NCBI RefSeq assembly: GCF_036030735.1
Contig: NZ_CP107928.1
Span: 1,860,001-1,924,000, forward strand
DNA: 64,000 nucleotides
Reading direction: 5' to 3'
Source of the DNA: Streptomyces sp. NBC_00425
GTDB taxonomy: Bacteria; Actinomycetota; Actinomycetes; Streptomycetales; Streptomycetaceae
Shown: positions 56,551-64,000 of the stretch, piece after piece
How the letters are laid out: each line of letters begins with the position of its first letter
Position numbering within the stretch: position 1 is the stretch's first letter
The notes under the pieces: generated by a model
Databases searched by the model: none
The model's input: the letters and a program-made list of their open reading frames with translations, nothing else
Told to the model about the DNA's origin: nothing
Position numbers and translations under genes: made by a program

Positions 56551-59169
56551 GTGACAGCGGGAAACGACTCGGTTCTCGAACTGCTGCCGATGGTCTTCGC
56601 CGCCCCGGGCGACGCGTTGTCGCGGGCGGAGGAAGTGCTCGAGACCGATCCGACGCCGTTGCACGCCTCGGTGGCGCATCAGGTCATCGGCATCTGGCAG
56701 CGGGACTGGGGGGACGTCCGTCTCGCCCTCGACCATCTGCGCCGCGCCCGGGACCTCGCGGCGCGCTCGGACTCGGCCGAGCGCGAGGCGGACGTCCTCG
56801 GCACACTCGGCGTGGCTCTGGTGCACGCGGGCCGCACCCGGCAGGGGCTGGCCGCGTTCGAGCGGGGCGTCGCCCGCGGCACGGGCCACACCCGCGCGCG
56901 CGTGCTCTACCGGCGGGCCTACTCCCTGTGGGTGCTCGGCCGTCATCGGGAGGCGCTGGAGGACGTCCGCCGGGCGATACCCGTGCTGCGTCAGGCGGAC
57001 GACGTCATCTGGACGGCGCGCGCCCGCACCCTGCGCGCCACCGTGCACCTGGCTCTCGGGGCGGTGGAGCGGGCCGAGGCGGACTTCACCGCGGCCGAGG
57101 CGCTGTGGGACACCACCGGCCAGGAACACGACAAGGCGGACGCGGTGGAGAGCCGGGGGCTGGCCGCGTTCCACTCCGGGGACGTGCCGGCCGCGCTGCG
57201 GCTCCTCGACGAGGCGCAGGAGCGGTACGCGGGGCTCGGCACGCCGACGTTCATGCTCGCCATCCGGCGCTGCGAGGTCCTGATGGCGGCCGGCCTCGCC
57301 CCGGAGGCACTGGCCGAGGCGGATACCGCGATCGGCGTGCTCGACGGGATCGGCGGGCAGTCCACCCGCAAGGCGGAGCTGCTGCTGACGGCCGCGCGGG
57401 CGGCCCGGCTGGCGGACGATCCGGCGACGGCGATCGCCCGCGCGGCCGTCGCCGAGCGGCTCTTCGCCGGTCAGCGGCGCACCTGGTGGGAGGCGCACGC
57501 GCGGCTCGTGCTGATCGAGGCCCGGGCCGCCACCGGACGCAGGTCGGGCCGCCTGGTCGCGGACGCCGCCCGGCTCGCCGAGCGGCTGGCGGCCTTCCAG
57601 GCGCCCGCAGCACCTGAGGCCTGGCTGCTGGCGGGCCGGATCGCGCTGGACCTCGGCTGGGCCGCGGACGCAGAGCGGTGTCTGCGGATCGCGGCGCGCA
57701 GCCGGCGCAGCGGTCCGCCGCTGGCCCGGGTGACGGGCTGGGCGGCCCAGGCGCTGTGGGCGCGGGCCACCGGCTCCGGGCGGGGTGTGCTGGAGGCCTG
57801 CCGGCGCGGCCTCGACGTCCTCGACGACCACCGCACGACGCTGGGGGCCTCGGAACTGCGGGCCCGCGCGACCGCGAGGGGCGCGGAACTGGCCGCACTG
57901 GCCCAGCAGGTCAGCCTGGAGCGGGGCGGGCCGCGGCAACTGCTGGCGTGGAGCGAGCGCTGGCGGGCCACGGCCTTGTCCACGCCGCCGACCCGGCCGC
58001 CTGCCGACCCTGCGCTGCTGAGCGGACTCACCGCGTTCCGGGTGATCGCCTCCCGCGCGGAGGCCGCCCGCAGGGACGGCCGGCCGGTGCCGGCCCTGGA
58101 ACGCGAACAGCGGCGTCTGGAGCGGGAGATCCGCTCCCGGACCCTGCACATCCGCGGGGTGGCGCCCTGGGGCGGCGACCGGCTCGGCGGCGACCGGTTC
58201 GACGCCGGGCGGCTGCTGGACCGGCTCGGCGAGGGGCGACTGGTCGAACTGGCCGTGCTGGACGGACGGGTGCAGGTGCTGCTGTGCGGGGGCGGGCGGG
58301 TGCGCCGGTTCGCGGGCGGGCTGCTGGCCGACGCGGAGCGGGAGGCCGAGCACGTTCAGGCCGGGCTGCGCCGGCTGGCCCATCCCGGCGCGGAGGGACG
58401 GCTGCCGGTGGTGGAGGCGATGGGACGGCGGCTGGAGGAGCTGCTGCTCGGCGAGGCGGCCGGGCGGCTGGGGCCGGGACCGGTCGTGGTGGTGCCGCCG
58501 GCACGGTTGCACCGGGTGCCGTGGGCGCTGCTGCCCGCGCTGCGGGAGCGGGTGGTCAGCGTGTCGCCGTCGGCGAGCGGCTGGCTGCGGGCCGGGGAGA
58601 CGGAACCTCCCCCGGGCGGGCGGCAGGTCCTCGTGCGCGGGCCGGGGCTGGCCACCTGCGGGGCGGAGGTCCCGGAGGTCGCCGGGCGGTACGGCGCGCC
58701 CGTCGTGCTGGAGCACGAGGACGCCCGTGTGCCGCGCGTCCTAGCGGAGTTGGACGGGGCGGCGCTGGCGCACATCGCCGCGCACGGCACGTTCCGCGCC
58801 GACAGCCCCATGTTCTCCTCGTTGCGGATGGCGGACGGTCCGCTGATCGTCCACGACTTCGAGCGGCTGGCCCGCAGCCCGTACCGGATCATCCTCTCCA
58901 GCTGCGACACCGCCCGGCTCGCCTCGGTCGGCGCGGACGAACTCCTCGGTCTGGTCACGGCGTTGCTGCCGCTGGGCACGGCCGGCGTGGTCGCCAGCAG
59001 CGCACCGGTCAACGACGCGGCGGTCGTTCCCCTGATGCTGGCCCTGCACGAGGGCCTGCGCCGCGGGCTGTCCCTCGCCGAAGCCCTGCGCGACGCGCGG
59101 GCCGCGCTCCCGGGAGACGCCCTGCACCAGGCGACGGGCTGGGCGTTCACGGCGTTCGGCGCCGCGTGA
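56551..59169 (+). CDS. TPR-CHAT domain caspase-like protease
   Basis: This 872-residue protein is read from GTG 56551. Residues about 10-470 are helical TPR-like repeats (LGTLGVALVHAGRTRQGLAA, TLRATVHLALGAVERAEADF and others). The C-terminal CHAT domain (about 590-872) has the caspase-type dyad: His745 in HIAAHGTF and Cys785 in ILSSCDTARLA. CHAT proteins are caspase-related proteases; TPR-CHAT proteins take part in bacterial immune and cell-death systems. It is divergent from the subtilase with a 161-base shared region. Confidence 0.94.
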   Translation: MTAGNDSVLELLPMVFAAPGDALSRAEEVLETDPTPLHASVAHQVIGIWQRDWGDVRLALDHLRRARDLAARSDSAEREADVLGTLGVALVHAGRTRQGLAAFERGVARGTGHTRARVLYRRAYSLWVLGRHREALEDVRRAIPVLRQADDVIWTARARTLRATVHLALGAVERAEADFTAAEALWDTTGQEHDKADAVESRGLAAFHSGDVPAALRLLDEAQERYAGLGTPTFMLAIRRCEVLMAAGLAPEALAEADTAIGVLDGIGGQSTRKAELLLTAARAARLADDPATAIARAAVAERLFAGQRRTWWEAHARLVLIEARAATGRRSGRLVADAARLAERLAAFQAPAAPEAWLLAGRIALDLGWAADAERCLRIAARSRRSGPPLARVTGWAAQALWARATGSGRGVLEACRRGLDVLDDHRTTLGASELRARATARGAELAALAQQVSLERGGPRQLLAWSERWRATALSTPPTRPPADPALLSGLTAFRVIASRAEAARRDGRPVPALEREQRRLEREIRSRTLHIRGVAPWGGDRLGGDRFDAGRLLDRLGEGRLVELAVLDGRVQVLLCGGGRVRRFAGGLLADAEREAEHVQAGLRRLAHPGAEGRLPVVEAMGRRLEELLLGEAAGRLGPGPVVVVPPARLHRVPWALLPALRERVVSVSPSASGWLRAGETEPPPGGRQVLVRGPGLATCGAEVPEVAGRYGAPVVLEHEDARVPRVLAELDGAALAHIAAHGTFRADSPMFSSLRMADGPLIVHDFERLARSPYRIILSSCDTARLASVGADELLGLVTALLPLGTAGVVASSAPVNDAAVVPLMLALHEGLRRGLSLAEALRDARAALPGDALHQATGWAFTAFGAA

Positions 59170-59255
59170 ACGCGCCGGCTGTGTGAGGGCGTGCCTGCCG
59201 CGTGAACGCGCGCCCACCGTGTGAGCGCGCGCCCGCAGACGTCGCGTGAACGCGC
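59164..59255. repeat. Three copies of GCGTGAACGCGC at and after the CHAT stop
   Basis: Copies start at 59164, 59200 and 59244; the first supplies the TGA stop of the CHAT gene. Between them are GTGTGAGCGCGC-like variants. Each unit could form a small hairpin; a role as terminator or a duplication scar is possible. Confidence 0.6.
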
Positions 59256-59411
59256 CCCCCCGTCAGGCCGGTTCCTCCCGGAGGCCGCGGCCCCGCCCAG
59301 GTCCGCCCGGCCCAGGTCCGCCCACGCCGGTCCGCACCGCCCCGCCGCGACTCGCCCGGCAGCGCTGGGAGCGGCCCTCTTCTGGGCGCCGGGCGCTCGC
59401 GCGCGGTCGGC

Positions 59412-60341
59412 TCACTGGCGGGGTTTCTGTGTCGCGGCGAACGCGTCGGCGGCGGCGAGGTCGAAGTCGCCGTGGTCGCTGCCGAGTCCCTGGGCGACGA
59501 GTGCGGCGGCGGCGCTGCCGAGGACGGCGGCGTCGCCCGGCGTGCGGCCCAGGCCGACGCCCCGGAGGTAGCCCGCGGAGAACGCGTCGCCGCATCCGGT
59601 GGTGTCGACGACGTCGATGGCGAAGGCGGGCACCGGCTCCGCGCCGTCCGCCGTCACCACGAGCGCGCCGTCCCCGCCGCGCGTGACGGCGACGACGCCC
59701 ACGCCGGCGGCGAGCAGCTTCCGGGCGCCCGTGAGCAGGTCGCTCTCACCGGTGAAGCCGAGGACCTGGTCCTCGTTGGGCAGCAGATGGTCGATGTACG
59801 GCAGGGCCGCCTCGATCTGCTCGAAGCTGCCGAGGACACCGGGGGCGAGCAGGTCCACGGAGGTCACGACGCCGTGTTCCCTGGCGTAGGACAGGATGCG
59901 CGCCGCCGCGTCGACGCCGATCAGCTCCGGGCCGCCGAGGTGCAGATGGGTCGCCTCGGCGAGGGCGTCCCAGGGGACGTCGTCGGGTCCGTACGTGATG
60001 TTCGCGCCGAGCAGGTGCAGCGAGGGACGGTCGCCGTTGGGCCGGATCGGCAGGACGCTCGCGGAGGTGGCGGTGTCGGTGCGGCGGACCACGAACCCGG
60101 TGTCGACGCCGCCCCTGTTCAGCAGCTGGATCAGCATGTCCCCGGTCGGGTCGGAGCCGACGGCGCCCGCGGTGCGCACCTCGGCGCCGAGTTTGGCGAG
60201 GGTGAGCGCGGTGCCGCCGGCGGTTCCGGCGGCCGTCATCCGGATGTCGTCCACCAGGGTCGCGCCCTGGCCCTCGGGTATCTCCTGCACCGGCCGCACC
60301 AGTACGTCGAGCACGTGCACGCCCATCGTGACGACCTTCAT
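59412..60341 (-). CDS. PfkB-family sugar kinase
   Basis: This 309-residue ribokinase-like kinase starts at ATG 60341 behind AGGAGGAA. The substrate-binding N-terminus has TAAGTAGGTALTLAKLGAEV; the ATP/catalytic C-terminus has VTRGGDGALVV and VVDTTGCGDAFSAGYLRGVG, where the Asp of GCGDAF is the base. It is coupled by ATGA to the aldolase. Together they suggest phosphorylation of a sugar or nucleoside fragment and cleavage to a triose phosphate and an aldehyde. Confidence 0.92.
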   Translation of the reverse strand: MKVVTMGVHVLDVLVRPVQEIPEGQGATLVDDIRMTAAGTAGGTALTLAKLGAEVRTAGAVGSDPTGDMLIQLLNRGGVDTGFVVRRTDTATSASVLPIRPNGDRPSLHLLGANITYGPDDVPWDALAEATHLHLGGPELIGVDAAARILSYAREHGVVTSVDLLAPGVLGSFEQIEAALPYIDHLLPNEDQVLGFTGESDLLTGARKLLAAGVGVVAVTRGGDGALVVTADGAEPVPAFAIDVVDTTGCGDAFSAGYLRGVGLGRTPGDAAVLGSAAAALVAQGLGSDHGDFDLAAADAFAATQKPRQ

Positions 60342-61024
60342 CGGGCTTCCTCCTGCGCGGGTGGAACGGGGTGGGTGGCGCCGTAGTTCCGGGCGATCGC
60401 GGCCTCGACGACCGCGAGCTGCTGCTGTTCGTCGAGGACGCGCGGGCGGCCCATGGCGGCCGCGCGCTGGTAGACGCCGCACGCCCATTCGAGGAGCAGC
60501 GCGTTCTCGACGGCCTTCGCCAGGGTCGGAGCGTGGGTGAGCGCGCCGTGGTTGGCCATCAGCACGGCGCTGCGGCCCTCGAGCGCGGTGAGCACGGACT
60601 CGGCGAGTTCGGGCGTGCCGAACGTGGCGTAGGGCGCGACCCGCACCGTGCCGCCGAGGGCGAGCAACTGGTAGTGGATGCAGGGCAGTTCGTCGAGCAC
60701 ACAGGAGACGGCGGTGGCCATCGGGGCGTGCGTGTGGACGACCGCGCCGGCTCCGTGACGGCGGTAGACGCCCAGGTGCAGCTCCAGCTCCGAGGTCGGC
60801 TGCAGGTCCCCGGTCACGATCCTGCCGTCCAGGTCCACCACGGTCACCTGGTCAGGGGTGAGGTCGGCGAGGACGGCGCCGGTCGCGGTGATCGCGACCC
60901 GGTCCTCGACGCGTACGCTCACGTTCCCGGCCGTGCCGATGAGGAGGCCTTCGGCCCCCAGGCGCCGGCAGGCGTCCGCCACGGCGGTCCGCTCCCGGCC
61001 CGGCGTCGCGCTTGAGGCGGTCAT
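60338..61024 (-). CDS. Class II aldolase/adducin family sugar-phosphate aldolase
   Basis: This 228-residue protein starts at ATG 61024. It shows GTAGNVSVRVEDRVAITATG, the catalytic Glu in TSELELHLGVYRR, zinc ligands in VVHTHAPMATAVS and a third His in LMANHGALTHA. This matches the fuculose-phosphate aldolase fold. It is the first gene of an operon with the sugar kinase; a TetR gene is divergent, with a palindrome between. The exact sugar is unknown. Confidence 0.92.
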   Translation of the reverse strand: MTASSATPGRERTAVADACRRLGAEGLLIGTAGNVSVRVEDRVAITATGAVLADLTPDQVTVVDLDGRIVTGDLQPTSELELHLGVYRRHGAGAVVHTHAPMATAVSCVLDELPCIHYQLLALGGTVRVAPYATFGTPELAESVLTALEGRSAVLMANHGALTHAPTLAKAVENALLLEWACGVYQRAAAMGRPRVLDEQQQLAVVEAAIARNYGATHPVPPAQEEAR

Positions 61025-61042
61025 GGGCGCGAAGGTAGCGTA

Positions 61043-61063
61043 AACGTGAAACAAAGTCACGTT
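61043..61063. promoter_or_regulatory. Predicted operator between aldolase and TetR genes
   Basis: AACGTGA, seven bases, TCACGTT: perfect 7-bp arms 19 bases from the aldolase ATG and 20 bases before the TetR start. It probably binds the adjacent TetR protein. Confidence 0.75.
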
Positions 61064-61082
61064 CAGATTTGGAGGCAGTTCC

Positions 61083-61733
61083 TTGGTCCAGGCGACCGCG
61101 GGTCCCGACGGCGGCGTTCCCCTGCGCCGTACCCCCCGGCAGGCGCGCAGCAGGGCACGTCTGGCGCTGATGCTGGAGGCCGCCGAGCGCATCCTGGTGG
61201 ACGAGGGCGTCGAGGCGCTCACCACGACCCGGGTCGCGGCCGAGGCGAAGGTGTCGGTCGGCTCGCTGTACCAGTACCTCCCCGACCGGAATGCGATCAT
61301 CGACGCTCTCGCGACCGGGTACTTCGCCCGTCTGGAGGGCGTCATGGACGACCTGGTCCGGGCGGCGGCGCAGGAGCGGTGGGACGATCCGGTGGGCGTC
61401 CTGGTCGACACGTACGCCGAGGTGTACCGCACCGAGCACGGCTTTCGCGCCCTGTGGTTCGGCAGCGGGCTGACCGAGCGGACCCGGGCCGCCGACCGCG
61501 AGCACAAGGGCCGGATGGCCGACGGGATCCGCCGCGTCCTGCGCGCCCTGGGCGTGGCCGGCGACGACGAGGCACTGGCCAGGGCCGGCCACGCCGCGAT
61601 CCTCGCCGCCGACGCCCTCGCCCAGGAGGCGTTCCGCCGGGCCCCCGAAGGGGACGCGCTCCTGCTCGACGAGGCGAAGACGATGCTGCGCGCCTACCTG
61701 ACGGAGATCACCGCTCGACACGACGGGACGTGA
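61083..61733 (+). CDS. TetR family repressor of the kinase/aldolase operon
   Basis: The 216-residue protein is read from TTG 61083, seven bases after GGAGG. Helix-turn-helix: RARLALMLEAAERILVDEGV, then RVAAEAKVSVGSLYQYLPDR at about 24-66. The C-terminal domain has WFGSGLTERTRAADRE and a long helical end. It is divergent from the aldolase operon and separated from it by a perfect palindrome. The inducer is probably the sugar or its phosphate. Confidence 0.91.
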   Translation: MVQATAGPDGGVPLRRTPRQARSRARLALMLEAAERILVDEGVEALTTTRVAAEAKVSVGSLYQYLPDRNAIIDALATGYFARLEGVMDDLVRAAAQERWDDPVGVLVDTYAEVYRTEHGFRALWFGSGLTERTRAADREHKGRMADGIRRVLRALGVAGDDEALARAGHAAILAADALAQEAFRRAPEGDALLLDEAKTMLRAYLTEITARHDGT

Positions 61734-61817
61734 CGCCGCCGCCGGACGGCGCCCGGTTCGAGGTCGGCCCGGAGTTCCCGGGCGGACACCCGGTGAGCGC
61801 CGCGCTCTCGTGCGCAC

Positions 61818-61860
61818 GGCCGAAGGCCCCGTCCCGGGAAGGAGGACGGGGCCTTCGGCC
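61818..61860. terminator. Bidirectional hairpin terminator
   Basis: A 17-bp perfect stem (61818-61834 with 61844-61860) and nine-base loop between the convergent TetR and beta-lactamase-fold genes. Confidence 0.85.
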
Positions 61861-61877
61861 CGCTCGAGCGGCGCGGG

Positions 61878-63074
61878 TCAGGTTCCGAGGGGGTGCTGCG
61901 GGTCCAGCAGTTTCGCGATCCGCTCGGTGATCGTCTGGGAGTTGTTGCCGGCGGGCGCGTTGCGGCCCACCGTCGTGGACACGGCGATGGAGAGCCGCTG
62001 GTGCGGTTCGTACGCCATCACGGCCGCGTAGCCGAAGAAGGACGGGTTCTGGACCACCCAGCCGTTCTTCACGACGACGCCGAGGCCGAAGTGGAAGTCC
62101 TCGGTCATGGGCAGGCAGACCGTCGCGGGGCAGGTGGCGGTCGGGTGGCCGAGGCCGACCGTGCCCGGGTTCAGCTGGGTGCGGAAGGACTGCCGCGAGA
62201 GCAGCTCACCCGAGCCGACGGCCTGTCCGGAGCGGGCGAGGTCGCAGATGTCCTGGGTCAGGACGGCGCCGGGCGCGGTGGTCCAGGACGGGTTCCAGTA
62301 GGTGGACTCCTCGTAGGTGCCGCGCTCGTCGTCGTAGGCGTGCAGCACGGGCTGCGGGATGACCGCGGTCTCGTTGCTGCGGGTGTTGCGCAGGCCGAGC
62401 GGCCGGTAGACGCGTTGGCGCAGCAGGCGGTCGAGCGGAGTGCCGGAGATCTTCTCCAGGGCGCGGCCGAGGAGGACGAAGTTGGCGTGCGAGTAGCTCC
62501 AGTTGGTGCCCGGCGCGTACCACAGGGGGTGGCTCAGGGAGAACCCGACGACCTCCTCGGGGGTCCAGTGCTGCCAGGGGTCGGCGTAGAGCTTCTTGAG
62601 GAAGGCCGGGTCGGTGACGTAGTCGTGCAGGCCGGAGGTGGAGTCGCCGAGCATGCGCAGGGTGATCTTGTCGCCGTGCGGCAGCCGGGGCAGCCACCGG
62701 GAGACCGGGTCGTCGAGGTCCGCCCGGCCCTCCTCGACGAGCTGGAGCAGCACCGTGCCCATGAAGGCGATGCCGACCGAGCCGGTCCGGAAGTGCATGG
62801 CGGGGGTGGCGGGGACGTCCGTCATGGACTCGCCGACGGCGGCCGTGACGAGTTCACGGCCGCCGACCGTGACCTTGACGAGGGCGGCCTCGAGGTCGAG
62901 CTCCTTCTTGGCCTTGCGGACGATGTCGAGGACCTTGCGCGCCTGGCCCTGCGGGTCGCGGGTGGTGGTGCAGGCACGGTCGTGGCGCTCGGGGAGGGCG
63001 GCCGCGACCGCGGTCTGCAGGGTCGAGGCGAGGAGGGCGGCGGCGCAGAGCAGCGCCGTACGGGTACGCGTCAT
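61878..63074 (-). CDS. Secreted beta-lactamase-fold protein lacking the SxxK lysine
   Basis: This is a 398-residue exported protein. A signal peptide covers about residues 1-25 (LLCAAALLASTLQTAVAAA). The class C/esterase fold is clear: FRTGSVGIAFMGTVLLQLVE, DLDDPVSRWLP, LGDSTSGLHDY, PGTNWSYSHANFVLLGRALE and YRPLGLRNT. The nucleophile serine is Ser99, but SxxK reads SVGI, so the catalytic lysine is Ile102. The YxN motif reads YSH. It may be an inactive binder or use another base. Convergent with the TetR gene. Confidence 0.88.
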   Translation of the reverse strand: MTRTRTALLCAAALLASTLQTAVAAALPERHDRACTTTRDPQGQARKVLDIVRKAKKELDLEAALVKVTVGGRELVTAAVGESMTDVPATPAMHFRTGSVGIAFMGTVLLQLVEEGRADLDDPVSRWLPRLPHGDKITLRMLGDSTSGLHDYVTDPAFLKKLYADPWQHWTPEEVVGFSLSHPLWYAPGTNWSYSHANFVLLGRALEKISGTPLDRLLRQRVYRPLGLRNTRSNETAVIPQPVLHAYDDERGTYEESTYWNPSWTTAPGAVLTQDICDLARSGQAVGSGELLSRQSFRTQLNPGTVGLGHPTATCPATVCLPMTEDFHFGLGVVVKNGWVVQNPSFFGYAAVMAYEPHQRLSIAVSTTVGRNAPAGNNSQTITERIAKLLDPQHPLGT

Positions 63075-63245
63075 ACGCGCACTATGGGCTGATTGTCACA
63101 GCGGTCCGGCGGCCAACACTCCGGACGCCCGCGCCACGGACCCGGACGGCGGACGAGGCGTCCCCTGGCTGCCGGTCACCGGGCCGCCCGGCTCGCACGC
63201 CGGGACCACGCAGCCAAGCCGGTCGACGACCTCCCGAGGATCGGC

Positions 63246-63261
63246 TTGACTGCGTAGTCAA
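63246..63261. promoter_or_regulatory. Perfect MarR-like palindrome TTGACTGCGTAGTCAA
   Basis: A 16-bp near-perfect dyad with 6-bp arms (TTGACT/AGTCAA). It resembles operators of MarR-type regulators. No regulator or obvious target gene lies beside it, so it may be left from a lost gene. Confidence 0.55.
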
Positions 63262-63789
63262 CCCAGTCTTGGCAGCGGCCCGGCCCCCGTCAAGACCCGT
63301 CTCACCGCGGAGCGCACGCGCCGCGGGCGGTCCGGCGCAGCCGTCGGCCGACCGGACGCCGCCACCCGGCCCGCCCGGGCTCCTTCGACCAGCCGCCCGA
63401 GGTCCGTGGGCCGGTCGCCCGGGGCCCGTCGACCGGCAGCCCGGGCACGCCGGCCGACCGCCCGCGAGCGGCGTCCGCGAAGAGCTGTTCCAGGACATCC
63501 ACGGCCGCGGAGCGGGCGGGAGTGACCATGACCACGAAGCCTTCCCCGCCGCTCAGGGGCCGACACACCGATCGCGGCGCGCCGTGCGGACGACGCCGGA
63601 AACGGACGTCCCGATGTCGGACTTGCGGTCCCAAGGGGCCTATTTCCACGAGTCGTTGACGCTTCGACGACACCCCCGGCCCACGATCCCGGGCGGCGGC
63701 AGAAGGAGTTCATCCGCATTCCTGCACCCCGCCCCGTGCGTGCGACTGACCGAATCGTTGCGGCTGAATACCGGCCGATCGTTCGAACG

Positions 63790-63819
63790 TTGACCAGTGA
63801 GTAATAAGCGCACTACCTT
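63790..63819 (+). promoter_or_regulatory. Vegetative promoter for the right-edge gene
   Basis: TTGACC (63790-63795), an 18-bp spacer and TACCTT (63814-63819), in a relatively AT-rich stretch. It would give a leader of about 120 bases before the ATG at 63947. Confidence 0.6.
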
Positions 63820-63946
63820 TCAACGCGTTTCGAGCACGCGCTGTAGAACGGCGTTCCGCGGTGAACCTCTGCCCGCTGGAATCCGGTGAGCCGCCTTTGC
63901 TGTCCCGAACCCCCCACCGTGCAGTCTCACCTTGATTCGGAGAATC

Positions 63947-64000
63947 ATGACGTCCGCTGTGCGTCCCGAGGACATGATCATCGGCATCACTCCGTTCGGA
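63947..64000 (+). CDS. Start of a gene cut by the window edge, possibly a large polyketide-synthase-like protein
   Basis: ATG 63947 opens 18 codons reading MTSAVRPEDMIIGITPFG to the edge. The ribosome site is a weak GGAGAA. The segment DMIIGITPFG recalls the N-terminus of large actinobacterial multi-domain proteins with a nitronate-monooxygenase-like first domain; this is from memory and rests on ten residues. Only a start is certain. Confidence 0.5.
   Translation, partial: MTSAVRPEDMIIGITPFG

Larger units (their letters stand above)
63075..63946. other. Long intergenic region without a confident gene
   Basis: About 870 bases. Frames are arginine/proline-rich; a minus-strand stretch near 63460-63535 reads TPARSAAVDVLEQLFADAAR, possibly a gene remnant. 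It holds a palindrome at 63246 and a promoter at 63790. The local base composition drops in GC near 63780-63830. Confidence 0.5.

Noticed and set aside
63269..63793. 174-codon plus-strand frame in the right-end gap
   Set aside because: No ribosome site, no recognisable domain and Arg/Pro-rich composition.

Overview
The window is very GC-rich with strong third-position GC bias. It has GTG and TTG starts, overlapping ATGA/GTGA gene junctions and long antisense open frames. Together with several TetR regulators, PAS/GAF-PP2C phosphatases, a TerD protein, a monomeric isocitrate dehydrogenase and LuxR-type regulators, this points to a Streptomyces or close relative. The mix of catabolic islands, degraded gene tails and private regulators suggests accessory chromosome rather than core. 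No rRNA, tRNA, CRISPR array, insertion sequence or intact phage gene was found.

Layout. 1-8.1 kb holds a TetR regulon: regulator, MFS exporter, SDR and alpha/beta hydrolase, with five AAACCGATCGGTTT-type operators. It is bordered by gene remnants (TPP enzyme, luciferase-like oxidoreductase, alcohol dehydrogenase, ArsR-like regulator) and a phosphofructokinase with PPi-type residues. 8.2-17.4 kb carries a potassium channel, PAS-PP2C phosphatase, SulP transporter, cNMP-binding protein, a LuxR protein lacking most of its receiver domain, a secreted GH27 alpha-galactosidase and TerD. 17.5-29.9 kb carries an ABC transporter divergent from a two-component system, a methyltransferase, CorA, an ECF sigma factor next to a Met/His-rich membrane protein, and a GAF-PAS-GAF-PP2C phosphatase.

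29.9-43.6 kb is a composite catabolic island. Its members are a glutamine-synthetase-like ligase, P450, 3Fe-4S ferredoxin, ferredoxin reductase, acetoacetate-decarboxylase-like protein, aldehyde dehydrogenase, class III extradiol dioxygenase, FAH-family protein, TetR regulator, APC permease, PuuC-like aldehyde dehydrogenase and PuuD-like gamma-glutamyl hydrolase. Three matching GTTTG-N4-CAAAC-like sites lie at its promoters, two of them directly after predicted -10 boxes. The parts suggest uptake of an amine, gamma-glutamyl protection, P450 oxidation, ring cleavage and removal of glutamate. The substrate is not known. A 13-copy 10-bp tandem repeat sits just before the PuuC-like gene.

43.7-53.6 kb carries an ABC exporter under a SoxR-box-like promoter with a 19-bp spacer, an LPG-synthase-like membrane protein, an MscS channel, a secreted M1 peptidase, isocitrate dehydrogenase, a DUF5713 protein and an N-formylglutamate amidohydrolase. 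53.7-59.2 kb is a four-gene locus: a cytoplasmic subtilase, a sigma factor and a coupled small protein, divergent from a TPR-CHAT (caspase-like) protease. This is the second candidate for an undescribed system. 59.4-63.1 kb has a sugar kinase/class II aldolase operon with its TetR regulator and a beta-lactamase-fold protein lacking the usual catalytic lysine. The window ends at the first codons of another gene behind a strong promoter.
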